Origin: Luteolibacter yonseiensis | GTDB taxonomy: Bacteria; Verrucomicrobiota; Verrucomicrobiia; Verrucomicrobiales; Akkermansiaceae | Length of the DNA: 64,000 nt | Direction: 5' to 3' | Assembly: GCF_016595465.1 (NCBI RefSeq) | Contig: NZ_JAENIK010000012.1 | Coordinates: 868,001 to 932,000, forward strand | Shown here: in pieces, positions 39,632 to 49,800 of the stretch | Numbering within the stretch: position 1 is the stretch's first letter | Layout of the letters: each line of letters starts with the position of its first letter | The notes under the pieces: generated by a model | The model's database searches: none | Seen by the model: only the letters and a program-made list of their open reading frames with translations | Told to the model about the DNA's origin: nothing | Translations under genes and position numbers: made by a program

Positions 39632-39652
39632 AGGAATGGATTCCGCGCTCCC
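39632..39652 (+). repeat. 21-bp palindromic interspersed repeat, copy 3
   Basis: Matches the 22.6-kb copy apart from two substitutions (GAGG for GCGG, and GGATT for GAATT), with the same TTCGC left flank and CGGTGG right flank. It lies between the small gene and the end of the giant envelope protein gene. Confidence 0.75.
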
Positions 39653-39675
39653 GGTGGCAGCTCGCTTCATTGGGA

Positions 39676-42600
39676 TCAGGCGGCAGGCCTGGTGCGGGAC
39701 ATGGTCCACCCCATTCCTCCCAACAACGCACAGAGCACGATCGCCAGCCAGGCGATGCCATTGCCCGTTCGTTTCAGTTTCAGGTCGATGGACATCGGTC
39801 TTTCCCCCTTGGTCTGCACGCTGCGGCCGAATGTCAGTACGGTCCCCCGCTCGGGAAGGACGATGTCCAACGAGACCGGTGCGGGTTCCGCCGCGAGCTG
39901 CTGGGTGACGATGCGGTTCGCGATTTCCTTCAGCGCGGAGTTTTCGTCGGCGGTGTTGCCTTCGAAGAACCGGTTGAACTGCTTGGGATCGTAGTTGTAG
40001 TTGCCACGCAGCACCGGATTCGCCTCGACGGCCCGATCCAGTTGGGCGCGGTCCGCCTGGGGAGTCTCGCCACGGTTGTCCATCACCATCTTCTGGCGGC
40101 GGGTGTTGAGTCCGAGCACCGCCTGTTCGGTTTTCAACTCGCGGAGTTGGACACGTGCGTCCTCTCCGGACGCCGCGTCGAGTTGGTTGCTCCGCACGGC
40201 ATTGCTGAAGGCCTGGCTCGCCTTCTCCTGATCGCCCGCGGCCAGCCAGCCGTTCGCCTGATCCAACAAGGCGACGGCGTTCCTGGAGTCGATCTGCTTC
40301 TTCGACTTCATGAACGACTGGTAATCCTCCAGGCGGAACCTGCCGCCGGCCGCCTGCTGTTTCAGATCGAAGTCTCCGCTGTGGGACTTCATCCGCCAGC
40401 CCTCCGGCACCAGCACACGCCATGTCAGGTTTTCCATCGGGACATTCAACAGGGGCCCTTCAAGCCGGGACTCCTTCGGGTTGGCCGCCGAATAGACAAA
40501 CCTTACCGACGCCGGACGTCCGGCTTCCGGGGCGGGAAAAACATGGAACAACCAATCCTCGCCCGCCCTCACAAGTGTCGCGCCTTCGCCATTCACCAGC
40601 ACATTGAACAGCGACGCACCTGCCGGGAGTTTCAGGCGAAGGGTCCCCTTCTCCACAACCTTCATTTTAAGATCCACGGCCGTCAGCACCACACCCTCGG
40701 GAGACATCAGGGTCGTCAGCTGTCCTTCCGAGACACGGAGCTTGTGAATATCCGCCAGTTCGTGGCGCTTCAGCGTGACCGGCAGCGATCCCTCCGGATC
40801 CGCCACGCGGAAAGCCATCGCCGGAGCGACCGTGCCCGCGGCCTGGCCGAGCGTCGCCTGCACCACCGCCCAGTCCGATTTCTGCCAACCACGTGGCGGG
40901 TTTCCGGCGACGAGTTCAAGCCGTCCGCCAGCACGGATGGCCGCGAAATAGGTCGTCTGGTTGACCTGTTGCAAGACCAGCGGTTCGATCATCTCCACAC
41001 CGGTTTCCTTTCCGGCACGTTGGTATTCCAGTTCCACGTTCGCATCCCCCGCGACGCCGCGTTGGAAGCGGATCTCCCACAATCCCGGCTCTCCTTCCAC
41101 CGGCACAAGCCCGGCCACGCTGGAGCCGCTCGCGCGCACCGTGGCGGCCGCGGTCTCGTCCAGTCCCGGAATGCGGACGCGCAATGATTTCACCGATGCG
41201 TTTTCGATCTTGTAGCCGATGACCACACGGCTCAACAGCTGTCCTTCCCGCAGGGTGGATTCGTGGAAAACCTGCGCCGTCACCCATGGGTTCAGCCTGC
41301 TGATCGAGAGGCCGAGCGACCAATCCCCCTGCAGCAACCGATAGGCAAGCGCACCCGGACGCTTCGCTGCTTGTGCGGATTCCTTCGGTGCTTCCGACAG
41401 CTCTCGGGATTCCATTTGCGAAACGTGATTCCTTCCGGTCACACGAACCTGAAGCCCCCTCTCAGGCACCACCGTGAGGACACCGGTCTCGCGTGAGGCG
41501 CCCCGCAGGGAAATCCGGGGCACCTGCCAGTCATCCTGATTGCCCGGCGGACGGGCTGTCAGGGTCAGGTTGAACGCACGCCTGCCGATGGTTTTCCCGG
41601 CCAGGTGAAGGCTTACCGTGCGTTTGTCTTCGCTGGCCGACCAATGGCTGAGGCTCTCGCCGGTGACGGTCTCGACTTCCAGGCCATCCGGAACCGCAAC
41701 CTCAAGCCGGAACACCCCGGACCGGGTGATGGTCACATTCAAATCAGTGGAAACCACCAGCCGGTCCTCCCCGAGCGAAACCAGTTGCCAGGTTTCCGCA
41801 CGGAGTTCCGGAGCGACAGGAGACACGCGGACACGGGCACCAACCTCACCCGAGCCATAGCGGAAAACATGCTGCATGACGACCAGCGGATTCCCCTCGG
41901 CATCGCGTGGCAGCAAGGTATCCGTGAAATCTTCCGGATTCACCCGCGACAGCCCTGTCACATCAACAGACTCCGGCTGTGCGTCCTCGCCGAACGCCAG
42001 CGCGAGGAAACCGATTTCTCCCCCCGCTTCCTCCACCCGCAGTGGCTCGAGCTGCAGGTCCAGCGGCAGACTTCCTGTTCCACGCTGGGTCTCGACCGTC
42101 AGCGAAAAAGCCCTCTCCTGTGCAGGCTCCACGGACACGCGCAGCTCGCGTTTTTCCGGATCGAACCGCCACGCTCCTGCCGGCCCTTCGATGACATCGC
42201 TCACCGTGAAACCCTCCGGCACCGTCACCAGCAGCGAAGCCACCCGCCCTTGGGCAGGCCTTATGGAGATCTTATGACGACCGTTCACCACACCGGGTCC
42301 CGGCAGATAAAGATTGGATACCTCCGAGAAGAAACGCGTTGCCTCCGTGGCAACATCGCGTTGCTTCGGCCTTGCCTGCACGGTCACGGGGTCGGCGGGT
42401 CCGAGCACCATCACGGCCCCGCTCTCATCAACGCCAAGTCCGGCGGGCGCTTCCACCTTCGCGGCACCGGCTGAAAAAAATTCCCATCCGGGTTGGTCCC
42501 AACGAAGTGTGACCTGCCGCATCGCGGCGGGGCCCGCGGGTATCCCCCATGCTTTGGCGGGATCGGCAAGCGGCATTTCAAACGAGGATTCCCCCGTCAG

Positions 42601-45600
42601 GCGTCCGTCCTTTTCGGCGACAAGGAAATACACGCCCTGCTCCTTGACCACCCGCAACCCCTCGCCCTCGAAACCGCGCAACACCGCCGGGGAACGGAGG
42701 AAAAGAAACCTCTCGCCCGCCTCCGCACGCACGCAGACCTCAACGGTTCCTTGCAATCGCCCCTCCCGGATCCTCCAGTCGTGAACCATGGATTCGGCAG
42801 GTTTGAGCGAGGGTGTCTTCTCGGCCCGGGCGTCGCCCAGGCCGATAACCGTCAGACAAACCACCATGGCGGATACCGCCACTCCTTTCCCGCGCATCAT
42901 CTTGAGGATTTCCGGCAGCAGCCACACCACAGCGACCAGCGCGGCCATGGCAAAGAACAATGGCGCGCCACCACGGACCATCAGGGTCGCGGCGGCGATC
43001 AACGTGACACCCGCCGCGCGCCAACCATTCCCACCCAGAAATGCTCCACACGCGACGAGTCCGATACCCGCCAGGAACAACGCCCACATCCCCCACCCTG
43101 CGGACGCCTGCCACGGGGTGAGGTTTCCGACCACCACCGACACCACATGCCCCGGAGACATGACCGGCACGGAGTACTCCAATGGGGCGGAGGAACCGGT
43201 TGCCGAGCCGGGCGAGGACATCGCGGCAATACCCGCAACGGCAATGAAAACCACACCCGCCAAAAGCGACAACCGACGTGCGGCGAGCGACCTCCCGGCA
43301 CTGCCCGCGGCCACCGACACCAGCGCGGCAAGAATCAGCCCACCTACCATGAGTGGATTCCGTGCGAGCCAGCTCCAGCCATTTTCCGCAAGCCCGGAGC
43401 GCAGGAGCTCCGCGGTCCCTCCGCGCGGAACGAGCTGGCGGCCATCGTCTCCGGTCACGCGCCACTCGCCGATGATGACCGGAGCCTCCAGAAGCGGAGC
43501 GGCGAGTTCCACCTCCTTCTCTTCGCCCGCCGCACCGTAGCGCAGGCTGATTTCGACGGCCTCGTTGGGATCTGTCTTTGGCGGCAGCGGGATGAGGGTG
43601 GCCCCACCGTCGTTCTGGGCATTCACCGCTCCTCCGTTCACCCGTGCGTCCCACAACACCGCACCAGGCGGCAGAGTGGTGCGCAAGGTGGTGCGGCCGC
43701 GGGATTTCACGAAGAATCCGGCATCCGTCACCCATTGGCCGTCGCGGGAAATCTTGCTCTCGAGCTTCATGAAATCGACCGACTGTTCCACGGTGTTTCC
43801 TGGTTCGAACCATTCGACCTTCATGCCGATCCTGAAGTCCCGCGCCGTGTATTGCCACGCCCCGAGACTCGGAGCGCTGCTGAGCAGGCGGAACTCGGCG
43901 GGCAGTTCGCTCGCATCGATCTCCAGCAGAGAACCTTCGCCCACAGGCTTTTCAAATTTCACCTGAAGCGGGCTGACGACATGGATGTAGCCGCGTTCCG
44001 CCTGCACTCCGAGCGGACTCACAACACCGGGAGAAAGATCCCCGCCCCGCTCGCTCATGGGCTGCTCGAAGGTGAGGAGCACCGTGCCGGTTCCCAACAG
44101 CGGACGTGAAAGCGGCACGATGACCGTATCCCCCTCGCGCCTCCAGTCTCGGCTGACGTATTGTCCCGTGACATCGATATTGCCGATACCCGGTGGCACG
44201 GAGATGCGCCACTCGCTGGCGGGGGCGCCGACGACGAAGTAGTTCACCAGCACGCTGCCATACACGGCTCCCGCCTTGAGCGAGTAGAGATGGAAGACGT
44301 CCGCCTGCAGGCTCTGGCCAAGCGCCTTCGCATCCAGCGAAACCTGCCATAGACCTTCCCTCAAACGGAACGCCTGCTGTAATCCGCCTGTTTTCTTGGG
44401 AAAAAACGTGACCGGCACTTCTGCGACGCCTGCGGTTTTCCCGATGTCCAGCCGGTATCCGGCAGCCGCGATCGCTCCGACGTAGCCGCGTCGGGATTTC
44501 GCGCCGGGAAACCCCAGGGCCGGAAGGTCCCACACGCCCGCCTTCGCCGCTTCATTCTTCTCCAACCGCACGGCGACAAGCTGCCGCTCCGCCACCGCTT
44601 GCTTGAAAAGGATCTTCAGGCGACGCCTGCCATCCTTCTCCTCGCTGGCCACCGCATAGTCCGCGACCTGCGCCCCGGTCACGGAAGCCACTGCGTGGTC
44701 CGACGGGATCTCCATTTCCCACTCGCGCAGCGGTGCCTCGCGGATGTCCAGTTCGATGTCCGCCGTGATTTTCCGATCCGTCTCCGCGAGTTCGTAAACG
44801 GTGACTTCCGTAACGGAAACCTCGGGCAACACCTGGTTCGCCGAAACCGAATAACCGTAGTCCGCCGAGGGGAAGCGATAGACGAACACCTGGCGCAGGG
44901 TATCATCCACACCACCCGGGAATTGTCCGGGGGCGAGCTGGATGAGGCCTGTAGCCTCGGCAACCTCGATCCTGACCGCACCGTCGTTCGCCACCCGCAG
45001 GGCTCCGCTGTGACGGAGAGATCCCTGAGGAAGCATGCGCAGCGCCCCGGACTTCACCGGGAACCCTCCAAGAGCGGCCTGCGCCTCAATGATGATGCGC
45101 CCGGTTCCTTCGATAGGACGGCTCAGCCTCACCTCCAGCCGGCGCGCACCCGCTTCCTCCACCACCTTCCAGCCAAGTACGGGATCCCCCGTAACCGCGA
45201 GGATTTCACCCGGCCCCTCCAATCTGACATTGAGCTCCCGGATCTCTCCCTGCAACACGCGCAGGTCGAGCGTGGTGAGCTGGCGCATCAGCCCGCTGCC
45301 AACCCGCACGTCGCTGGATTCCGTGCTTGAAAAAAACAGCGCGCCCGCCGCCACCTCCCCCGCCGCCCTCCATGCGGCTGATGCCGCGCCGTCCGCGGGA
45401 AGGAAACCACGCCACTGGCCCCGCTCATGCTCCGGGACTACCGACAGGCTGCGGTCAAAGGTCACGGACTCCGCCAAACCCGTGATGCCGACGGGGACGA
45501 CAGTCCCGGCGGGAACCTTGAAATCCAACGTGCGCCAGTCTCCGCGTGATTTAACGGGAACCACGAAATCCAACACCACGGGAAAATCGCCACCCCGTTC

Positions 45601-46437
45601 GGTGACGAGGTTGTATCCCGCTTTGTCCAACTCCACATGCCAGCCTTCTCCGGAAATGTTTCCTGAGAGCGCCACTCCCTCGATCAACCGGGTTTTCACA
45701 CCTTCCGTTCCGGCCCTTGCGAGGGTTTCCAGACGGAATGAAACGCTGTTTCCATCGGCAGCGAGCAAGCCGGTCAATTTGGTGTCCGTCAATTCGATAT
45801 CCGGAGAGATGAAGCCGGCGGGAGAGGTGGCGAATTCCAATGACGCCACACCATGGCCGAGAAACTGGTGAACCTTACCCTGCTCCACAGGAACCAATCC
45901 TTCCGCCCTGCCGATGCGGAGTTCCGTTCCTTCATCGGCTGCCAGGACGACCTTCAGTGAAAATCCGGTGGCGGAGCCGGGCGCGGGCAAAAGCAACGCA
46001 TTCGTCGGTCTTACGGCTTTCGCCCGGGTTTTCACGATGACCTGCAAGGCGGTTGGTGGATTTTCAGTATCAATGACCGGCCGCAGATCCAGGAAACGCG
46101 CGCCATCCCCCTCCACCCTGACGGACCAGTCCCGCAGTCCGTCCCCGGTAACGGACGCAACCTCGCCATTGCCGGAAAGAGCGAGAGTGAGGGTTTCCGC
46201 CTTCCCTTGGTGGATCTTGAAATCGATCCGCTGCTCGCTGGTGATGGTCTCCGGACCGGCCTGTGCCTTCACCTCCGCGGCCACGGAAAAAAAGAGCGGC
46301 ACCGGCTTGGGTGCGGTCGTCGGGAGATCACCGATAGGAAGCACGACAAAACGCTTGTCCGGTTCTTGGGCGGTTGAGATGGCTGCGAGCGCCGCGCAGC
46401 ATATGGGCACGAGGGTACGCTGAAGGAACGTTTTCAT
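39676..46437 (-). CDS. Giant envelope protein of unknown function with central membrane-helix cluster
   Basis: 2253 residues. The signal peptide (about 1-23) is followed by about 1000 residues of beta-rich, probably periplasmic sequence. Several hydrophobic helices lie at about 1025-1205, the last (GVAVSAMVVCLTVIGLGDARA) resembling a signal peptide with a cleavage-like site. A second beta-rich half (about 1205-2030) follows, then a TPR-like helical stretch (LLDQANGWLAAGDQEKASQA) and a final membrane helix at about 2227-2248. I recognise no catalytic motif. It looks like two related export-type units fused in one frame. It is the third gene after an ECF sigma factor and a VWA protein on the same strand, so it is probably part of that system and may be its main cell-surface output. 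Confidence 0.8.
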   Translation of the reverse strand: MKTFLQRTLVPICCAALAAISTAQEPDKRFVVLPIGDLPTTAPKPVPLFFSVAAEVKAQAGPETITSEQRIDFKIHQGKAETLTLALSGNGEVASVTGDGLRDWSVRVEGDGARFLDLRPVIDTENPPTALQVIVKTRAKAVRPTNALLLPAPGSATGFSLKVVLAADEGTELRIGRAEGLVPVEQGKVHQFLGHGVASLEFATSPAGFISPDIELTDTKLTGLLAADGNSVSFRLETLARAGTEGVKTRLIEGVALSGNISGEGWHVELDKAGYNLVTERGGDFPVVLDFVVPVKSRGDWRTLDFKVPAGTVVPVGITGLAESVTFDRSLSVVPEHERGQWRGFLPADGAASAAWRAAGEVAAGALFFSSTESSDVRVGSGLMRQLTTLDLRVLQGEIRELNVRLEGPGEILAVTGDPVLGWKVVEEAGARRLEVRLSRPIEGTGRIIIEAQAALGGFPVKSGALRMLPQGSLRHSGALRVANDGAVRIEVAEATGLIQLAPGQFPGGVDDTLRQVFVYRFPSADYGYSVSANQVLPEVSVTEVTVYELAETDRKITADIELDIREAPLREWEMEIPSDHAVASVTGAQVADYAVASEEKDGRRRLKILFKQAVAERQLVAVRLEKNEAAKAGVWDLPALGFPGAKSRRGYVGAIAAAGYRLDIGKTAGVAEVPVTFFPKKTGGLQQAFRLREGLWQVSLDAKALGQSLQADVFHLYSLKAGAVYGSVLVNYFVVGAPASEWRISVPPGIGNIDVTGQYVSRDWRREGDTVIVPLSRPLLGTGTVLLTFEQPMSERGGDLSPGVVSPLGVQAERGYIHVVSPLQVKFEKPVGEGSLLEIDASELPAEFRLLSSAPSLGAWQYTARDFRIGMKVEWFEPGNTVEQSVDFMKLESKISRDGQWVTDAGFFVKSRGRTTLRTTLPPGAVLWDARVNGGAVNAQNDGGATLIPLPPKTDPNEAVEISLRYGAAGEEKEVELAAPLLEAPVIIGEWRVTGDDGRQLVPRGGTAELLRSGLAENGWSWLARNPLMVGGLILAALVSVAAGSAGRSLAARRLSLLAGVVFIAVAGIAAMSSPGSATGSSAPLEYSVPVMSPGHVVSVVVGNLTPWQASAGWGMWALFLAGIGLVACGAFLGGNGWRAAGVTLIAAATLMVRGGAPLFFAMAALVAVVWLLPEILKMMRGKGVAVSAMVVCLTVIGLGDARAEKTPSLKPAESMVHDWRIREGRLQGTVEVCVRAEAGERFLFLRSPAVLRGFEGEGLRVVKEQGVYFLVAEKDGRLTGESSFEMPLADPAKAWGIPAGPAAMRQVTLRWDQPGWEFFSAGAAKVEAPAGLGVDESGAVMVLGPADPVTVQARPKQRDVATEATRFFSEVSNLYLPGPGVVNGRHKISIRPAQGRVASLLVTVPEGFTVSDVIEGPAGAWRFDPEKRELRVSVEPAQERAFSLTVETQRGTGSLPLDLQLEPLRVEEAGGEIGFLALAFGEDAQPESVDVTGLSRVNPEDFTDTLLPRDAEGNPLVVMQHVFRYGSGEVGARVRVSPVAPELRAETWQLVSLGEDRLVVSTDLNVTITRSGVFRLEVAVPDGLEVETVTGESLSHWSASEDKRTVSLHLAGKTIGRRAFNLTLTARPPGNQDDWQVPRISLRGASRETGVLTVVPERGLQVRVTGRNHVSQMESRELSEAPKESAQAAKRPGALAYRLLQGDWSLGLSISRLNPWVTAQVFHESTLREGQLLSRVVIGYKIENASVKSLRVRIPGLDETAAATVRASGSSVAGLVPVEGEPGLWEIRFQRGVAGDANVELEYQRAGKETGVEMIEPLVLQQVNQTTYFAAIRAGGRLELVAGNPPRGWQKSDWAVVQATLGQAAGTVAPAMAFRVADPEGSLPVTLKRHELADIHKLRVSEGQLTTLMSPEGVVLTAVDLKMKVVEKGTLRLKLPAGASLFNVLVNGEGATLVRAGEDWLFHVFPAPEAGRPASVRFVYSAANPKESRLEGPLLNVPMENLTWRVLVPEGWRMKSHSGDFDLKQQAAGGRFRLEDYQSFMKSKKQIDSRNAVALLDQANGWLAAGDQEKASQAFSNAVRSNQLDAASGEDARVQLRELKTEQAVLGLNTRRQKMVMDNRGETPQADRAQLDRAVEANPVLRGNYNYDPKQFNRFFEGNTADENSALKEIANRIVTQQLAAEPAPVSLDIVLPERGTVLTFGRSVQTKGERPMSIDLKLKRTGNGIAWLAIVLCALLGGMGWTMSRTRPAA

Positions 46438-46454
46438 GGATTGTGTTTTCTAAC

Positions 46455-46471
46455 CCGGCCAGAAGGGCCGG
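46455..46471 (-). promoter_or_regulatory. GC hairpin in the leader of the giant protein gene
   Basis: CCGGCC (46455-46460) pairs with GGCCGG (46466-46471) around a 5-base loop, ending 18 bases before the start codon on the minus strand. It may attenuate read-through from the VWA gene or affect translation. Confidence 0.35.
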
Positions 46472-46495
46472 TGGGTAAATGATGTGTAAAGAATC

Positions 46496-46516
46496 GGAGC
46501 GCGGGATTCATCCCGC
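46496..46516 (-). repeat. 21-bp palindromic interspersed repeat, copy 4 (diverged, inverted)
   Basis: On the minus strand it reads GCGGGATGAATCCCGCGCTCC-like, with compensating A-to-G and T-to-C changes relative to the other copies that keep the palindrome. Such paired changes suggest the hairpin is what is conserved. Confidence 0.65.
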
Positions 46517-46558
46517 GCGGGCGGGTGAGACCCATGCCTCGCTGAGGACGTTTTATCC

Positions 46559-46742
46559 AACCGCAGCCGGACGCGGATGAACTCAAATAGAGAGAAGATA
46601 CAAGCGTTGCTGCCGGGCAATGATTCCGGCCTTTGATATGCTTGCGACAAAGGTTCGACGTATCGGTTCCCTGCCGTTCGCGCTAATTGTCTGTTCCATG
46701 TGATCTTCTTCGATCTGTGTTCATCCGCGTCCACCCGCGGTT
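46559..46742. repeat. 44-base imperfect inverted repeat bracketing about 96 bases
   Basis: 46559-46602 and the reverse complement of 46699-46742 share AACCGC, then GGACGCGGATGAAC, then CA-AT and AAGAT blocks. The 96 bases between contain no gene. The shape resembles a small non-autonomous element or a folded RNA. Confidence 0.6.
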
Positions 46743-46815
46743 GATACAAATGGTGCGGTTGGCATCATGAGATTTCATTGGGAAACGATATTCTTCCGGG
46801 CTCCTGAGACTTCGC

Positions 46816-46836
46816 GAGGAATGAATTCCGCGCTCC
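46816..46836 (+). repeat. 21-bp palindromic interspersed repeat, copy 5
   Basis: Matches the 22.6-kb copy except GAGG for GCGG, with the same TTCGC left flank. It ends 5 bases before the stop codon of the VWA gene. Confidence 0.8.
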
Positions 46837-46841
46837 AATTG

Positions 46842-49800
46842 TTATTTGAGAGCTTCGATGACCCGCAGCATTTCGGTGACGCGGGGAGCGCTGCCGTAGA
46901 ACTGTCTGACGAAGGCGGCGGAGCCGGAAAGTTGGTTGAAATCAATGGCGGTGGCGAGCGGGCCGCCACGGAGTTTTTCGGCGGCGAGCATGGACAACCC
47001 GGCGAGTTGCATGGATGGCGTGGCGCGGTCAAAGGCGCTAGCTTTGGTGTCATAGGGAAGTGTCCAACCGCGCTCGACCATTTCTCCGCTGTTCGTGTCC
47101 CTGAAGCGCACGCTGATTTCGCCGATCTCACCGCGTCCCTCGGCAAGCGGTTCCACCTGATAGATGGCCACGCCCGCCTCGTCGGCGGCGAGTTCCGCCG
47201 CGTCCACGGAGTCGTTACGGAAGTCCTCGGTCTTCAACCGGTCTTTCTCGAAGCCGATGAGCTTGTATCTCCCGACACGCTGCGGATTGAAGATCACCTG
47301 GATTTTCACATTTTCCGCGGCAGGGCGGAAAGCGCCTGCGAGCTGGCGGGCGAAGCTGTTGCTTTCACCACCGACCACGTAGTAGCGACCGTTCCCGTTG
47401 CGGGCGAGCTCGCTGAGGAGCCTGTCATTCAAGCCATCCGCGCCGATGCCAGCGATATCGAAGGCGATGCCCTTCTGGCGCAGGACCTTCACCTGCTCCG
47501 CGAGGCGCTCCGGCTTGGCATCGCCGAGATTCGCAGCGCCATCGGTGAAGAGCACGATGCGGTTCTGCGCCCCGGCGAGCTGGTGGCGGGTGGCGAGTTG
47601 CGCACCGAGTTTCATCGCTTCTTCCAGATTCGTACCGCCCTCGCTGGCGGTCTGGTTGACGAGCTTGCCAAGCTCCGCCGCCTGATCCCCCGCCATGCCA
47701 TCCGCAAGCAGACGGGGTGTGCGGGAAAAACCGATGACGGTGACCAGGTCCGCTTTTGTCAGGAGGCTTCCGAGCTGGGCGAGCGCCTGTTCCATCGCGG
47801 CACGGCGGTCGTCCCTCACCATGGAACCGGATTGATCGACGAGCAAGGTCAGGCGCAGGGGCTGCGCGGCACTGCGACCGGTGGAACCCGTGCGGACCGC
47901 GACGCGGACGAGATTTCTCCCCGGAATGAAGGGATGGGCGGCCTGCTCGATGACGGCGGAGACAGGTTCGTTCGCTGATGGAGCAGGGTCGCCGTAATCC
48001 ACGGCATTGTAGAACTGCTCCGGCTTGATGCCTGCGGGATCGGGGCGTTCTCCTTTCGCAAGAGCAGCCTTGGCGAGTTGGAACGAGGCGTCGTTTATGT
48101 TTAGTGAAAAGGTGGAGTAGGGATTCTCCGCAGCCGGGGTTTCCTCAATGGGAGGACCGCTTGAAGAGTCCGCCTCGGAAGGCGCGGCCGGCTCCGCGGG
48201 ACGGAGATCCCCGGCATCCTCAGCAAGCTCGCCAGCGATTACGGAATTCCGTCCTATCTCCGACAGCGGATAATTTGTCTCCTGCGTATGCCCGGCGGTT
48301 GTCTCAACCGTGCCATACATTCTCTTCAGCGCCTCAAGATCGCCTTGGGACACTCCTCCGATGGGTGGCGAAGTGTCATCGTCATATGTCACATCATTAT
48401 GGCTTCCTCCCACATTATAAAGATCGCTACCAAGGCCATCCACATTCTTTTGGCGTTCTGCGGTCAGACCTATTTCGCGGGCAGTCGTTTGGGCAGCTTC
48501 GAAATCGCGGATCACCTCCTTCTGCACCAGATCGCTTGATTTTTTGGCAGGTTCGGGGGAAGCGGGATTTATGGGTTGCCTGGAGGAGAGAACGGCGGGA
48601 ACTGAAGCCGCCCCGGACTTTGTTCCACTCCTTGTTTCAGCCGATTGCGCAGGAGCGAACGAATCCACCACCCCAGGCGAGACCGAGTCGTCCGCGAGGG
48701 ATTCCATCTGTGATCCCGCGCCTGACCGTCCGGCAGGAGGAACATGAGCCAGGTCTGTTCCCGCCGAATCTGTGAACGCGTCCACAGGTGGCGATTCCCT
48801 CTCCTTGGAACCGGCGATTTGCGGGAGCGCAAGGCTGTCTGGCACCGCAGGCGTGGCAGGGTCCTGCGGTCCAGATCGCTTGGCGCGCTGTTCGTATCTG
48901 GCGGTTGTATTAAGATTCAGAGTCATCCCGGTCCCAGGTGAGACAGCCGGCTGGGATCCGGTATCCGGCTTTTCCGATTTCGCAAGAAGTTCGGATTCTC
49001 CATGAATGGTGATCGCGTCGTGCGACATCTTCAAGGTGGCCTCGGCGACGGTTTTCCTGAGTTTCATGGATTCCAACAGCCGCTGGCTCGACTCCAGCTC
49101 ACGCTTGGCATCGACATAATCGTGACCGGAAAGTCCACGGTTGATGGCTTCCTCCCCAACCGTGTTTTTCGTCATTTCAGCGTTCTTCAAGGTGTTGGCC
49201 GCGATGTCCAGCTTGGTCTCCAGGCTTTCCTTGATTTTGGCGACCCCTTCGTCCATCCGCGTCTTCATGGCATGGACCTGCTCCTCAGCGGCTTTCATGT
49301 CCGGATGATCGCTTCCCAATCCAGAGAGTTTGAGGGCTTCCAAATCCCTCTGCGCTTCCATGTATTTCGGATAGTCCGATTTGATCGCATTATCCGGCAG
49401 ATCCAGTCCTGCCGCAGTCACCATGAGCTGGTCGGAATCGATTCTCCGGAGACTGTCGATCTGCGACTCCAGTTGCATCTTGTCCTTCCGAACCTGATTG
49501 TAGGTCTCCAGCGCGTCTCTGGCACTTTTTTCCTCCGCCTCACCAGTGCCATAGTAGGAATCCTGGCCACGGTAGATGATTCCCTTGGTCTTTGAAATGG
49601 TGGCCAGGAGCTTGCGGTTGTCCTCCACCACGTCTTCCTGGTCGCGGATGGCCTTGGTCAGCGCGGCCATTTCCTTCTCCGCCTCACGTGCTGCCTTTTC
49701 CGCACGATCGGACTGGTAAGCGCGCGCCACTGCCGACTCATGCTTCCATGGCTCCAGACGGATGACGAACAGCGAGATCGCGACGCAGGCGGCGATGGCG

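Larger units (their letters stand above)
46438..46841. other. Intergenic region between giant protein and VWA protein genes
   Basis: 404 bases with three repeat elements: a 21-bp palindrome copy at 46496-46516, a 44-base imperfect inverted repeat (46559-46602 / 46699-46742) and another 21-bp copy at 46816-46836. A GC hairpin CCGGCC-N5-GGCCGG (46455-46471) lies just upstream of the giant gene start. No gene is seen. Confidence 0.6.

Noticed and set aside
39670..41187. 505-codon plus-strand frame inside the giant envelope protein gene
   Set aside because: Antisense shadow; composition is rich in Arg, His and Gly with no domain.
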